64,000 nucleotides of DNA, taken from Paulinella micropora. Its lineage: Eukaryota; Cercozoa; Imbricatea; Euglyphida. Below the pieces are notes generated by a model, which did no database searches, was not told the origin of the DNA, and saw nothing but the letters and a program-made list of their open reading frames with translations. Both the position numbers and the translations under genes were made by a program. Below, in pieces: positions 35,220 through 45,639 of this stretch; the first letter of the stretch is position 1, and each line of letters starts with the position of its first letter. The stretch lies in contig BJOX01000007.1 of the NCBI GenBank assembly GCA_009731375.1, positions 1,293,995 through 1,357,994 on the forward strand. Direction: 5' to 3'.

Positions 35220-35419
35220 TGGGCAATTTTATTAATAATAGTATTTAGTCATACCGGCCCACCCCAAGGACAATTACCTATTTTACCTATATCACTCTAT
35301 ATCACTCTATGTGTAACGGTGACTCCATTCAAAGCGGTCTGGGGTTGTGGCACTTAGTGCCGTGTCAGTATTAATCAAATCTCTAAGTAAAAAAAGTAAA
35401 GTAGGAACCCTCTCGTCTA
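35220..35419 (+). repeat. 5' LTR
   Basis: Starts TGGGCAATTTTATTAATAAT and ends near CCCTCTCGTCTA. It contains TATCACTCTATATCACTCTA (duplicated word) and CTGGGGTTGTGGCACTTAGT, both found in the 3' copy, where the duplicated word is single. Confidence 0.7.
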
Positions 35420-36214
35420 TGTTATGAGCCTTGGCAGCGCGTAACTCTGGCACTGTAAGTTGAAGTGCTAAAGGAAGGAGGTGATCATCATCGCCGACTG
35501 GAAGGCGATTGTCTACGAAAGGTGTCAGTTGGTGTCATTGCTGTAATTTGACACACAAAAAGGGAAGCTTTCGCACTGAGACCCTTTGGCAGCCTCAGCC
35601 GGTTTTTGAACGCATTATACCTGTCCCCGCTTTTGGTTAGGTGAGTCACCGGCGTCGGGGCAAAGAGGCAAGAGACAAGCACATCAGTCACTGGTCTGCT
35701 CAAAGAACAGCAAGACAGTATTAATAGTAGTAATGAGTTTTAGCACTCTTAGGGACACAGGAAAAACAGGGCAAAAAGAAATGATTGAAAAAGGGCAATA
35801 TAATATGATGGGAGAACCCCATTAAAGACATTTCAACGAGAGACGGTTTTAGCCCTAGGGGCAAAGGGCCCTCAAGATCCCAGAAGAACACCTTAGGTTA
35901 GTTCATATAGTAATGTGAGTGTGTTGCATAGCAAAGGAAAAAAAGTCCCCAACTACATGTGGAGGTGGGGAGAGAGAGCAGGAAAGCAATCAGCAAGAGG
36001 GAGAGGAAAAATAGGGTTGAGAGAGGAGGAAGAGGAAGCTGACAGAGCCTCCGACAAAAAAGGAAAACCTTACCTATTATTTTACTGAGACAGAAAGGCA
36101 GCCTACGTAAGTGGGAGATAGTGGTAAGAGCACTGAGGAGAAGAGCAGGTGGAGGAGAGGGGGAGAGTGAGCAGTCAGCTTTCACCTACTTCTTCCACAC
36201 CAGCAACGACAACA

Positions 36215-36640
36215 ATGAAGACGAAGAGCATGAAGCAAGTAGAGGAAAAAGAGAAGGAAGATAGAATGATAGTAGCATATGAGGAGAGTTTGATGAAAAG
36301 GCAGAGAGAGGCAGCTTTTTCGTTTGTGTTTGAGAAGCTAGTAGGTAAAGCAAAGAGGAGTGTGGCAGATTTGGTGAGAGACTCACCAGACTTTGGTCAG
36401 AACCTGCACACTGTGTGGGCCAGACTGACCAAAAGGTTTGGTATTGTTTCCATTGTTCTCTTGGGTGTTTTATGGCCTACTGCCTTTAGCTCTTCATCTA
36501 ACGCAACAAACGCATCAAACTGCGGAGCATAATCACATCCCTCATCAAACGTCCATTCATTCATCGCATTTATCTTATCTTGCACATCCTCCTCACTCAC
36601 CTTAATCACCAACGCCTTACAAAACCCCGAGTATGCGTCA
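36215..36640 (+). pseudogene. Gag N-terminal part, with an apparently inverted internal segment
   Basis: The first ATG (36,215) opens MKTKSMKQVEEKEKEDRMIV and then REAAFSFVFEKLVGKAKRSV, ending LHTVWARLTKRFG near 36,430; the W..L...FG end fits the Gag capsid region of copia-like elements. From ~36,435 to ~36,640 the plus frame becomes an unlikely hydrophobic tail, while the minus strand reads a soluble, Gag-like stretch (KVSEEDVQDKINAMNEWTFD, then FDAFVALDEELKAVGHKTPK). After ~36,650 good coding resumes on plus. The simplest reading is a ~210-bp inversion inside gag. Confidence 0.5.
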
Positions 36641-36646
36641 GAGGGG

Positions 36647-37138
36647 GTGAGAAAGGATTGTGGAGGATGGATGAGCACGCTGAAGATGAATAAGAAGCAG
36701 CATGCATGGTCTTTTGAGGAATGGTGGGAGTTGGAAGAAAAAGCGTTGGAAATAGACCGAAATAAAGAAAGAGAGAAGAAGATGAAGAAAGAAAAAGGAC
36801 ACGCAGGGAAAGATGCCAACAAAAGAGAGGAAGGGCAGAGAGGTGTGTGTTTTTGGTTTCACAAAGAGAGTGGATGCAAATGGGGGCATGAGTGTCGTTT
36901 TGCTCATACAGAGGGGTCAGTCACTATGCGTAGCGTGCGTGGTGTATGCTACATGTTTGAACAGTCAGGCAGCTGTGATAGATCTAACTGTAGGTTTAAA
37001 CACACCACCACTAATAAGAAAGGGGGAGGGAAAGGAACAGGAACGAGAAAGAAGACGTTGAAGAAAGAGAAATGTTTCAACTGTAACATGGAGGGGCATG
37101 CGTTCTCCGCATGTGACAAGGAGTGCAGGATGGGGTGA
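36647..37138 (+). CDS. Gag C-terminal part: two CCCH fingers and a CCHC knuckle
   Basis: Begins near WSFEEWWELEEKALEIDRNK, a charged helical region. Two CCCH zinc fingers follow: CFWFHKESGCKWGHECRFAH (C-x8-C-x5-C-x3-H) and CYMFEQSGSCDRSNCRFKH. After a Lys/Gly-rich linker comes the retroviral-type CCHC knuckle, CFNCNMEGHAFSAC. CCHC in Gag binds genomic RNA; CCCH pairs are typical of cellular RNA-binding proteins and are unusual in Gag. The annotated start is a convenience, since the true N-terminus is the upstream Gag part at 36,215. It lies between the LTRs in their sense direction, which supports its role as the element's packaging protein. Confidence 0.72.
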   Translation: MRKDCGGWMSTLKMNKKQHAWSFEEWWELEEKALEIDRNKEREKKMKKEKGHAGKDANKREEGQRGVCFWFHKESGCKWGHECRFAHTEGSVTMRSVRGVCYMFEQSGSCDRSNCRFKHTTTNKKGGGKGTGTRKKTLKKEKCFNCNMEGHAFSACDKECRMG

Positions 37139-37257
37139 GCACAGACTACATGAACGTGCAGAGATGAAGAAGGCGAGAGAAGAGCCAGGTGAGAAGGAAG
37201 AACCGAGAGAGAAGGAAAAGAGAGGAAAAGGGGAACTTGGAAAGTTAGGTAAGGGGA

Positions 37258-38130
37258 GTGAGTCAGACACTTCTGACAGGGAATGAGTCAGACACTTCTG
37301 ACACAGATGAGAAAGGTGAGAAGGTGAAAGCATTAAAAATGATGACGAGTTTTTTGACAGGGCGGGCGAGACAGAGCAGGCATGGCAAAGGAGAAGGCCC
37401 ACCTGGGCAAGTGAAGGTAGTACAAGAGAGAGAAGTCTATCGCCAATGTGAGGGGCGAGTGTCAGGTGGGCAGCAATGTTTTGTATGCACGCATGACATG
37501 GAAAGTGAGAATGTGTTGTTGCGAGAGGCAGCTTATGGTCTGTTGGGAGGGCGATTTTGCGGGTTACATACAGATCAGGAAAGAGAGAGAGAGGAGGAAG
37601 CCCCAGTGATGGGGGAGCAAAACAAAGTTAGCACGTCCAAACCTTTAGTTGATCAGGAGAAGGAGAAGAAAGAGAGGGCGAAGCGCTCAAAGCGCCGAAG
37701 TAAGAAAAAGAAGGGGAAAGTAGTGAGCGGGACAAATAAGTTGAGCCCAGTCAAGGGGACAAGGCATTTTTCTATGTCGAGGGAATCCGTATACGTAGGC
37801 TCGGACTATGGCGACCAATGCAATGACAGGATTGCGGGCAGCGACCTCGACAGCGACTCAGGCTCGAACCCGGAGCGGCAATTTGTGGGGCGTGCCGCGC
37901 ACCTGTGGTTCTACGACCCGGGCGCGCGACGGACTCAAGCGGCGGCACATTGGCTATGGGGAACCAGGGATTTAAAGTTTCAAGGGATCAAGGGAGCGGG
38001 GGAGCACGCGGTGGGCGGCTCGACAACTGTGACCTTTTGGACGCTTTATAATAAGTCAGGTTTTGAGCGTGACCAAAAAGTTAGTATAGAGTTAGTGCAT
38101 ATAGTTGTTAGTACGGCTCCGCGGAAGTAG
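37258..38130 (+). CDS. Second ORF of the LTR element, unknown
   Basis: 290 codons, overlapping no other supported gene. The start is uncertain; the first well-conserved-looking part is REVYRQCEGRVSGGQQCFVC, with FCGLHTD ~40 residues on, a Cys/His arrangement (C..C..C..C-x2-H) that could bind zinc. A Lys/Arg stretch (KRSKRRSKKKKGKVVSG) follows, then a C-terminal part with HLWFYDPGARRTQAAAHWLW and SIELVHIVVSTAPRK. I see no protease, RT or integrase motif. Codon use becomes GC-rich after ~37,790, so the C-terminal ~110 residues may come from a different source than the AG-rich first part. It could be the last part of Gag or a captured gene. Confidence 0.5.
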   Translation: MSQTLLTGNESDTSDTDEKGEKVKALKMMTSFLTGRARQSRHGKGEGPPGQVKVVQEREVYRQCEGRVSGGQQCFVCTHDMESENVLLREAAYGLLGGRFCGLHTDQEREREEEAPVMGEQNKVSTSKPLVDQEKEKKERAKRSKRRSKKKKGKVVSGTNKLSPVKGTRHFSMSRESVYVGSDYGDQCNDRIAGSDLDSDSGSNPERQFVGRAAHLWFYDPGARRTQAAAHWLWGTRDLKFQGIKGAGEHAVGGSTTVTFWTLYNKSGFERDQKVSIELVHIVVSTAPRK

Positions 38131-38139
38131 CAGGCGCTT

Positions 38140-39118
38140 GAGGGAGTCGAGCTGGGCGCAAGTGCAACAGCATCTTAGGGTATCTGATAGATGTATTAGC
38201 TTCCATATAAGTTAATTGCAACTGTCACTATAAATTAAGTAACTAATTTAAATTGCAACTGACACTATTAGTTACTTAATTTATGTGGATTAAAATATTT
38301 GTTAATACGAACTTCGTGTTACCGGTACTTTAATAAATACATACGATTTTAATACTGACTTCAAGATTATATCTGGAAAGCTAAGATTTTATGACGGATG
38401 TTGAGATTAAATCTTGGCAAACTAGATACAATCTTGGAAAACAAGATAAATATCTTGTGCTGCAAGATTTTATCTAAATTTCCGAGTTTATATCCTGGTC
38501 TTCAAGTTTTGATCTATTATCCAAGATTTCTTCGTAAGAGGTAAAATATCGACGACGAGATTATAACTCAAATTTTGAGCCGATAAAATCTATGTTTACT
38601 AGATTTAAACTTGACGCCAACATATTATACCGGAATTAAGATAAAAACTTGTAATCGAGATTTGATCTCGATTCGTGAAATAATCTTGAATCGGGATTTT
38701 ATGTTCGTGTCAAGATATTATATCGACTACGGGATAAATACTAAAATTCCGAGATAAAATCCCAATTTCCGTGAAAACTTGGATTTCGAAATAAAATCCC
38801 GACTGTCCGGCGTGAAAACTCGGAATCCGAGATAAAATCCCGACTGTCGTGAAAACTCGGAAGCCGAGATCAGAATCGCGTTAAACGCGATTTTATCGCG
38901 TTTAACGCGATAAAAGTACATTGGTCGAAATATTATGTCGGGTTGCCGAATTAATATTTAAGTTAACGCAACTTGGGTCTGCTTCCCGAGATTTCCTATG
39001 GGGGTTCCGAGATTTGACCCCTGTCCGAGATTTTTTTTGAAGCCATAGTGACACATATTTACCATCATATATGCGAGGTTAGTAGCATAAGGCCGTTTTT
39101 CCTAAATAGGGGGAGCAA
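38140..39118. other. AT-rich interior of the LTR element with degenerate repeats
   Basis: Between 38,720 and 38,880, three to four imperfect units of GTGAAAACTCGGAA then CCGAGATAAAATCCCGAC lie next to the palindrome GCGTTAAACGCGA..TCGCGTTTAACGC (38,878-38,910). No ORF is supported. The 3' polypurine tract is at 39,103-39,114. Confidence 0.55.
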
Positions 39119-39309
39119 TGGGCAATTTTATTAATAATAGTATTTAGCCATACCGGCCCACCACAAGGACAACTACCTATTTTACCTATATCACTCTGTG
39201 TAACGGTGAATTTAAAGCTTTGGCGGTCTGGGGTTGTGGCACTTAGTGACGTGTCAGTATTATTCAAATCTCTAAGTAAAAAAAAGTAAAGTACGAACCC
39301 TCTCGTCTA
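39119..39309 (+). repeat. 3' LTR
   Basis: Same start and end words as the 5' LTR. Differences include one missing copy of the ATATCACTCT word and a different base run before GCGGTCTGGGG. Confidence 0.7.
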
Positions 39310-39968
39310 AGGATTGAAGGTGCGCGCGGCTTTTTATCTATTTTAATATCAATTTGATTTTCATAATTTTAATTCCAGCAAATTGCCGAAAACCAACCTC
39401 CCAGGCCACAACCAAAAAAGGAGATTGGGGTTGACCCGCAAGCGCGCCAGAAATCCCAAGGCACTCAGAAACAACTCAAATACCAACCGTAACAGAGCGC
39501 ACGTGTTCAAGTTGGCTGCGGCTGCTCTAAATATAATTTTTGCTGAGTGAAACTATGGTTGATTGCATTAAAAGAACTGCTTGATACCTCTTTACTATTT
39601 AATACGACCTGCCACGTCTGTTCTCATTTTGGCTTTCCATAACTTCCTACTTAATATCTATAATAATTAGTCGACGTCAGCCTCTGCCACTTTTGATTAA
39701 TAATAATTTTAATACTTATGAATATACCATGGCAAATATGTACTAAAAAAAAATTGTAAAAATATCTGTAATTTACTACTTGGCAGCTGCAGGAAAGAAA
39801 CAAAAAGAAATAAAATGATTATCAACATTTGAAATATTATATATCAAAAAGAAATATTGTAAATAAACGTTGAAAGCAGGTAAAAGAAAGAAAGAAGTTG
39901 AAAAAAAAAGAAAAGGCGAAAAGAATTGCGGATCGAATTCGAAAGAAACTTGAGAAAGAATTGAAAAC
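39310..39968. other. AT-rich intergenic stretch
   Basis: Non-repetitive until ~39,870, where AAAG-rich sequence begins. No gene is visible. Confidence 0.5.
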
Positions 39969-40228
39969 TTGAGAAAAATAAGTAAATCAATAAGCAAGTA
40001 TTTCATTAAATCAGTGTTTGCTTAAAAAATAAATAAATATTACTATTGTAAATACCAAAAATTGAAGAAAGAAAGAAAGAAAGAAAGAAAAAAAACACAG
40101 ATAGAAAGAAACTAGGAAAGAAAGAATTCAAACTTAAAAAAAAAACTAGGAAAGAAAAGAAAGAAAGAAAGAAAAAAATTAAAGAAAGAAAGAAACTAAA
40201 GAAAGAATATTAATTCGAAAGAAAAAAA

Positions 40229-40260
<32 letters not shown>

Positions 40261-40395
40261 ACGGGTGGTAAGTACTTGGTCCTGCCAACGTACTGCAATT
40301 CAAGGAAAAATAAATAAATCAATAAGCAAGTATTTCATTAAATCAGTGTTTGCTTAAAAAATAAATAAATATTACTATTGTAAATACCAAAAATT

Positions 40396-40428
<33 letters not shown>

Positions 40429-40655
40429 AAAAAAAACATAGATAGAAAGAAACTAGGAAAGAAAGAATTCAAACTTTAAAAAAAACTAGGAAAGAAAAGA
40501 AAGAAAGAAAGAAAGAAAGAAAAAATTAAAGAAAGAAAGAAACTAAAGAAAGAATATTAATTCGAAAGAAAGAAAACAAGAAAGAAAGAAAGAAAGAAAG
40601 AACGGGTGGTAAGTACTTGGTCCTGCCAACGTACTGCAATTCAAGGAAAAAAAAT
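39969..40655. repeat. Tandem duplication of a ~340-bp AAAG-rich unit
   Basis: Both copies start AATAAGTAAATCAATAAGC (or AATAAATAAATC), contain TATTTCATTAAATCAGTGTT and (GAAA)n blocks, and end AACGGGTGGTAAGTACTTGG, CCTGCCAACGTACTGCAATT. They are nearly identical apart from GAAA copy number. Confidence 0.88.
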
Positions 40656-40667
40656 ATCTGTAATGTA

Positions 40668-41943
40668 TTAACCCTTAACGTCACGGTCCATGCCACTAGA
40701 TCCACTTAAGTGGATGTAAATTTTATAAGTAAAACTTATTGAAAAATTTAATGATTTTGAACCCGTTTGAACCGGTCAGATGCTCTAGATCTAACATTTA
40801 AATATTGATGATTCTCACAACATGGGTAGCGGCAGAGCACAAGACGACACTTAGACTAGTTAGAACAGTAAAAAGAAGACCGTTTGCGGCGTCCCGCACG
40901 CCGACACAAAACACAGTGTGAGGAATGTTTGCCGCGACGTTTCCCACGTGCCTGCTGATCATCGCACCAACCCGAAGCATTAACTTGCTCAAGCATACCA
41001 TCGCACAGCTTGTCCCTTCTAATCACACCTGATGGAAGTACACCATCCTTATCGAGTTCGTCTTCGGTCTCATCCAGGTCACGTGCCTTGACTTCCCGAA
41101 TGCTTTTCCAACAGTGACAGCAACTTCTCAATCATTTGATGACGAGATGGAATGGACACATCCTCACTGTGCTCCGTTTGCAGCAGCAATCCCAGGTTGT
41201 ACACTATGGTAGTGTTAGTCACGGCAGTGTCTAGCAATCCCATAAATAGTTTGTACCAGGGCTTGACTGCCCTTCGAACCCTCTCCGCTCCCGATCCTAG
41301 TCGAAGTTGCCGGACTGTTGCGCAGGCGTCAATGTCTGCGCACCAGCGTACACTTTGAGGTGATACGCAAATCCAGACTCCAGGTCGTTGGCTTGGTACA
41401 CTTTGAAAACGTACTTGCCTGGCTTGTCTTTCATGTAGACACGCATGAAAGAACGTCCCCTGAACGGAATCAAAGCTTCGTCTGCTGAAACGAACTGACC
41501 CAAACTCATCATAGTCTTTGAAACCTCGTTCAAATAGTCCACAAAAAGCCAAACGTGATGCAGGCGGTCGTAATCGGGATTGGAAGACGACTTCTTTAAG
41601 GTGGGATCGTTGGGCTGAAAGATGAGTTTGATTTCGATAAACCTCTTCTCAGTCATGATAGGTGTCAGGTCGGAATATTGGATCAAGTGGTTGACATAGC
41701 CCCTCCAAAAATCACTCTGTCTCTTGAGCTGCTGGGCACCCATAGCAATGTGGATGCATAAAAAAGCAAGCATCTCGTTGGGACAGACGGGCTTGATGTA
41801 CCGAATTTGTCCTCCGCCCTTCTGATTACGTCTCTGTCTAGCGTACATGTTGGACCACTCCGTCCACCGGTCAATCATGGGCATACTAACATATTGTGAA
41901 AAAATTAAGGTCAGAGTTGTAGCGTCTCCAGTGTCATAGTTTG

Positions 41944-41960
<17 letters not shown>
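40668..41960 (-). mobile_element. Decayed piggyBac element, one end visible
   Basis: A TTAA (40,668-40,671) is followed by CCCTTAACGTCACGG, as expected for a piggyBac target site and terminal repeat. Minus-strand transposase remnants fill the rest. The opposite end would lie beyond 41,940 but runs into CT/CA repeats, and I found no matching terminal repeat there. Confidence 0.65.
40820..41940 (-). pseudogene. piggyBac transposase, frameshifted and internally deleted
   Basis: The N-terminal half (41,940-41,300) carries IDRWTEWSNMYARQ, VCPNEMLAFLCIHIAMG, MTEKRFIEIKLIFQPND and FVSADEALIPFRGRSFMRVY; the first catalytic Asp is in ADEALIPFRGR, as in DDE_Tnp_1_7. It stops after YHLKVYAGAQT. Another frame (41,350-41,080) resumes at VKPWYKLFMGLLDTAVTNTT, which is near the third Asp; the ~100-150 residues with the second Asp are missing. 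A C-terminal Cys cluster (HCVLCRRAG..SSFYCSNC), like the piggyBac zinc-binding tail, lies in a third frame at ~40,960-40,850. It cannot be active. Confidence 0.8.
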
Positions 41961-41976
<16 letters not shown>

Positions 41977-41978
41977 TA

Positions 41979-42009
<31 letters not shown>

Positions 42010-42114
42010 TTGCATAGTGCACAACGCGACTTCTGCAACATTTGTTGCGGGTTCTTTTACTGCTATATTATTACTAATACTAGTATTATTATTACTATTA
42101 TTATTATTCAGCCC
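41941..42114. repeat. (CT)n/(CA)n and (ATT)n microsatellites
   Basis: (CT)n-(CA)n twice to ~42,010, then unique sequence and (ATT)n to 42,108 leading into the next element. Confidence 0.8.
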
Positions 42115-42515
42115 AATGGCCTCAATGCGTTAAACTGTGACGCCAACTCATAACCCTTTGGTGGTAGATGCTGGGGAGGAGGGTCGTTGCGCGCGTAAAA
42201 GATCTTAAACTCCGCATATGCTGGTTGATAGCCCAGGACCCAGCAGACACCAGATTGTTATGGGTGGGGTTTCGAGGCAGCTCTAGCAACCGCGCTTGGT
42301 GTATGCACTTGCACATTCGGTGACGTCTTGCAAGAGGTTGCTGGGACTGCGGAATAACCTCGGCTTAGTGCAGTCTTGCCCTCAGGAGCTCCATCGGTGG
42401 CCCCGATCATCAGGCGAGAGACTGACACGGGGGGGTGGAGGACCTCGCACAAGGGTATTGGAGGCTTATGTCCGTTGAGGATATGCCATTAGCTGCATCA
42501 GTACGCCTCAGATAT

Positions 42516-42520
<5 letters not shown>
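42112..42520 (+). mobile_element. ~400-bp retroposon-like segment flanked by (ATT)n
   Basis: A GC-rich unique segment (CAGCCCAATGGCCTCAATGC to GCATCAGTACGCCTCAGAT) is followed by (ATT)n at 42,518-42,570 and preceded by (ATT)n. Size, composition and tail suggest a SINE or the 3' end of a LINE. No box A/B could be assigned with confidence. Confidence 0.4.
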
Positions 42521-42554
<34 letters not shown>

Positions 42555-42626
42555 GTTATTATTGTTATTAGTACTGCATGACCCAGTATGTGTAAATTCA
42601 GCACAAAAGACACACACACACACAAA

Positions 42627-42629
<3 letters not shown>

Positions 42630-42667
<38 letters not shown>

Positions 42668-42679
42668 CCTTTCTCGCTC

Positions 42680-42713
<34 letters not shown>

Positions 42714-42838
42714 GCTCTCTCTCGCTCTCTCTCTCTCTCTCTACAACAACAACAACAACAACAACAACAACACATACAAACACACACAAACACATACATA
42801 CACACACACACTTCTTAAGTAAAAACCCAGTATATAAT

Positions 42839-42872
<34 letters not shown>

Positions 42873-42915
42873 CCACCACCACTATCATCATCATCATCAT
42901 CATCAACACCACCAC
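42630..42915. repeat. (CT)n, (CAA)n, (CA)n and (CAT)n tracts
   Basis: A mixed block of (CT)n with CGCT variants, (CAA)n at 42,742-42,770, (CACA)n and then (CAT)n to 42,912. No gene is visible. Confidence 0.9.
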
Positions 42916-42959
42916 CATCAACCTCGTTTTCATTTGGTTGGTTTGTGTTCTATGCATTT

Positions 42960-43133
42960 ATCAGGTCGCGTTTTGAAAACCTGTCATTCATCAACGTTGT
43001 CGTTTGAAGATGGCATATACATACATACATACATACATACATACATACATACGTTGCTAGGATGCGTTTTGAAAACGTAACATACATACATATACACACA
43101 CACACATACATACATACATATATACATACATAC

Positions 43134-43196
<63 letters not shown>

Positions 43197-43604
43197 CGTA
43201 CATACATACATACATACATACATACATTTTCTAAATACATACGTTGCTAGGATGCGTTTTGAAAACGTAACATACATACATATACACATACATACATACA
43301 TACATACATAAGTACATACGTTGCTAGGATGCGTTTTGAAAACGTAACATACATACATATACACACATACATACATACATACATACATACAGACATACAT
43401 ACATACATACATACAGACAGACATACAGACATACAGACATACATACATACATACATACATATGTACATATTTACTAGGATGCGTTTTGAAAACGTGTTAT
43501 CTACATACATACATACATACATACATACAGACATACATACATACATACATACATACATACATAAGTACATCCTTTGCTAGGATGCGTTTTGAAAACGTGT
43601 TATC

Positions 43605-43638
<34 letters not shown>

Positions 43639-43800
43639 CATACACACATACATACATACATAAATACATACATAAGTACATAACTTTGCTAGGATGCGAT
43701 TTGAAAACGTGTTATCAATATACACACACATACATGCATACATACATACATACATACATGCTAGGATGCGTTTTGAAAACGTGTTATCATCGCTGTCGTT
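42960..43800. repeat. Composite: TTGCTAGGATGCGTTTTGAAAACGT plus (CATA)n
   Basis: Seven copies of GCTAGGATGCGTTTTGAAAA then CGT (43,055, 43,245, 43,323, 43,475, 43,577, 43,687, 43,761) alternate with (CATA)n blocks. The core ACGTTTTCAAAACGC is nearly self-complementary. An older variant lies at 42,966. Confidence 0.87.
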
Positions 43801-43804
43801 CGAT

Positions 43805-43915
43805 CTACAACGCGTACTTTCCCCCCCTACACCGCCCAGCAAGGCACAGGACCGATAGGCATTGGAGACCATACACCGCCCAGCAAGGCACAGGACCGAT
43901 AGGCATCCCCCCCCC
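43805..43915. repeat. Two copies of CACCGCCCAGCAAGGCACAG, then C run
   Basis: A ~47-bp direct repeat (CACCGCCCAGCAAGGCACAG, GACCGATAGGCAT) ending in a C run at the gap. Related words recur at 45,420 and 45,612. Confidence 0.8.
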
Positions 43916-44700
43916 NNNNNNNNNNNNNNNNNNNNNNNNNNNNNNNNNNNNNNNNNNNNNNNNNNNNNNNNNNNNNNNNNNNNNNNNNNNNNNNNNNNNN
44001 NNNNNNNNNNNNNNNNNNNNNNNNNNNNNNNNNNNNNNNNNNNNNNNNNNNNNNNNNNNNNNNNNNNNNNNNNNNNNNNNNNNNNNNNNNNNNNNNNNNN
44101 NNNNNNNNNNNNNNNNNNNNNNNNNNNNNNNNNNNNNNNNNNNNNNNNNNNNNNNNNNNNNNNNNNNNNNNNNNNNNNNNNNNNNNNNNNNNNNNNNNNN
44201 NNNNNNNNNNNNNNNNNNNNNNNNNNNNNNNNNNNNNNNNNNNNNNNNNNNNNNNNNNNNNNNNNNNNNNNNNNNNNNNNNNNNNNNNNNNNNNNNNNNN
44301 NNNNNNNNNNNNNNNNNNNNNNNNNNNNNNNNNNNNNNNNNNNNNNNNNNNNNNNNNNNNNNNNNNNNNNNNNNNNNNNNNNNNNNNNNNNNNNNNNNNN
44401 NNNNNNNNNNNNNNNNNNNNNNNNNNNNNNNNNNNNNNNNNNNNNNNNNNNNNNNNNNNNNNNNNNNNNNNNNNNNNNNNNNNNNNNNNNNNNNNNNNNN
44501 NNNNNNNNNNNNNNNNNNNNNNNNNNNNNNNNNNNNNNNNNNNNNNNNNNNNNNNNNNNNNNNNNNNNNNNNNNNNNNNNNNNNNNNNNNNNNNNNNNNN
44601 NNNNNNNNNNNNNNNNNNNNNNNNNNNNNNNNNNNNNNNNNNNNNNNNNNNNNNNNNNNNNNNNNNNNNNNNNNNNNNNNNNNNNNNNNNNNNNNNNNNN
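43916..44700. other. Assembly gap (785 N)
   Basis: Unresolved bases between the C run and the 47-bp minisatellite. Confidence 0.98.
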
Positions 44701-45330
44701 GATAGAATTGATTGATCATGATAAAGATAGGGAAAATCATGATGATTGATAGGATTGATTATAATGATGAGATAGGGAAATCCTGATGATTGATGGGATT
44801 GATTGATCATGATAAAGATAGGGAAAATCATGATGATTGATAGGATTGATTGATCATGATAAAGATAGGGAAATCATGATGATTGATAGGATTGATTATA
44901 TTGATAAAGATAGGAAAAATAATTATGATAGATAGGATTGATTGATCATGATAAAGATAGGGAAAATCATGATGATTGATAGGATTGATCGATCATGATA
45001 AAGATAGGGAAAATCATGATGATTGAAAGGATTGATTGATCATGATAAAGATAGGGAAAGTCATGATGATTGATAGGATTGATTGATCATGATAAAGATA
45101 GGCAAAACCATGGTGATAGATAGGATTGATTACAATGATAAGATAGGCAAAATCATGATGATTGATGGGATTGATTGATCATGATAAAGATAGGGAAATC
45201 ATGATGATTGATAGGATTGATTGTAATGAGAAAGATAGGGAAATCATGATGATTGATAGGATTGATTGGTCATGATAAAGATAGGAAAAATCATTATGAT
45301 AGATAGGATTGATTATCATGATAGTCTTAG
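44701..45330. repeat. ~47-bp minisatellite (GATTGATTGATCATGATAAA)
   Basis: About thirteen copies of GGATTGATTGATCATGATAA, AGATAGGGAAAATCATGATG, ATTGATA. Variant units with TTATAATGATGA in place of TTGATCATGATA are interspersed, some of them adjacent. Confidence 0.92.
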
Positions 45331-45429
45331 TCGTTGTGATGTGTGTTGTCGTCGGATATCCAACTGGCACTGCCCCTCCCCTCCAAAACGCACACACACA
45401 CACACATAACTTCTCAGACCAAGCAAGGC

Positions 45430-45615
45430 GCAGGACCGATAACGACGTCATCATCATCATCATCATCGTCATCATCATCATCAGCCGCAGCAACAGCAGC
45501 AGCAGCATCATCATCATCACCACCATCATCATCATCATCGCCATCGTCATCATCCCCATCATCATCATCATCATCATCATCGCCATCGTCATCATCATCA
45601 TCATCATCTTTACAA
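45430..45615. repeat. (ATC)n trinucleotide array with CGCCATCGTC interruptions
   Basis: About 180 bp of ATC/GTC/CAGCAG. Minus-strand poly-Asp and plus-strand poly-Ser/Ile frames are artefacts. Confidence 0.9.
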
Positions 45616-45639
45616 CGCCAAGCCAAGCGTAAAACCGAT

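Larger units (their letters stand above)
35220..39309 (+). mobile_element. Non-autonomous LTR retrotransposon with Gag only (TR-GAG type)
   Basis: Direct repeats 35,220-35,419 and 39,119-39,309 share about 190 bp with a few substitutions and small indels and begin TGGGCAATTTTATTAATAAT. Just after the 5' copy is TGTTATGAGCC, a fair match to the initiator-Met tRNA primer site TGGTATCAGAGCC. Just before the 3' copy is the polypurine tract AAATAGGGGGAG. The 3.7-kb interior codes for a Gag-like protein with zinc fingers and an unplaced downstream ORF; no RT, RNase H, protease or integrase is seen. LTR ends are given to within a few bases and no target duplication was found. Confidence 0.72.
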
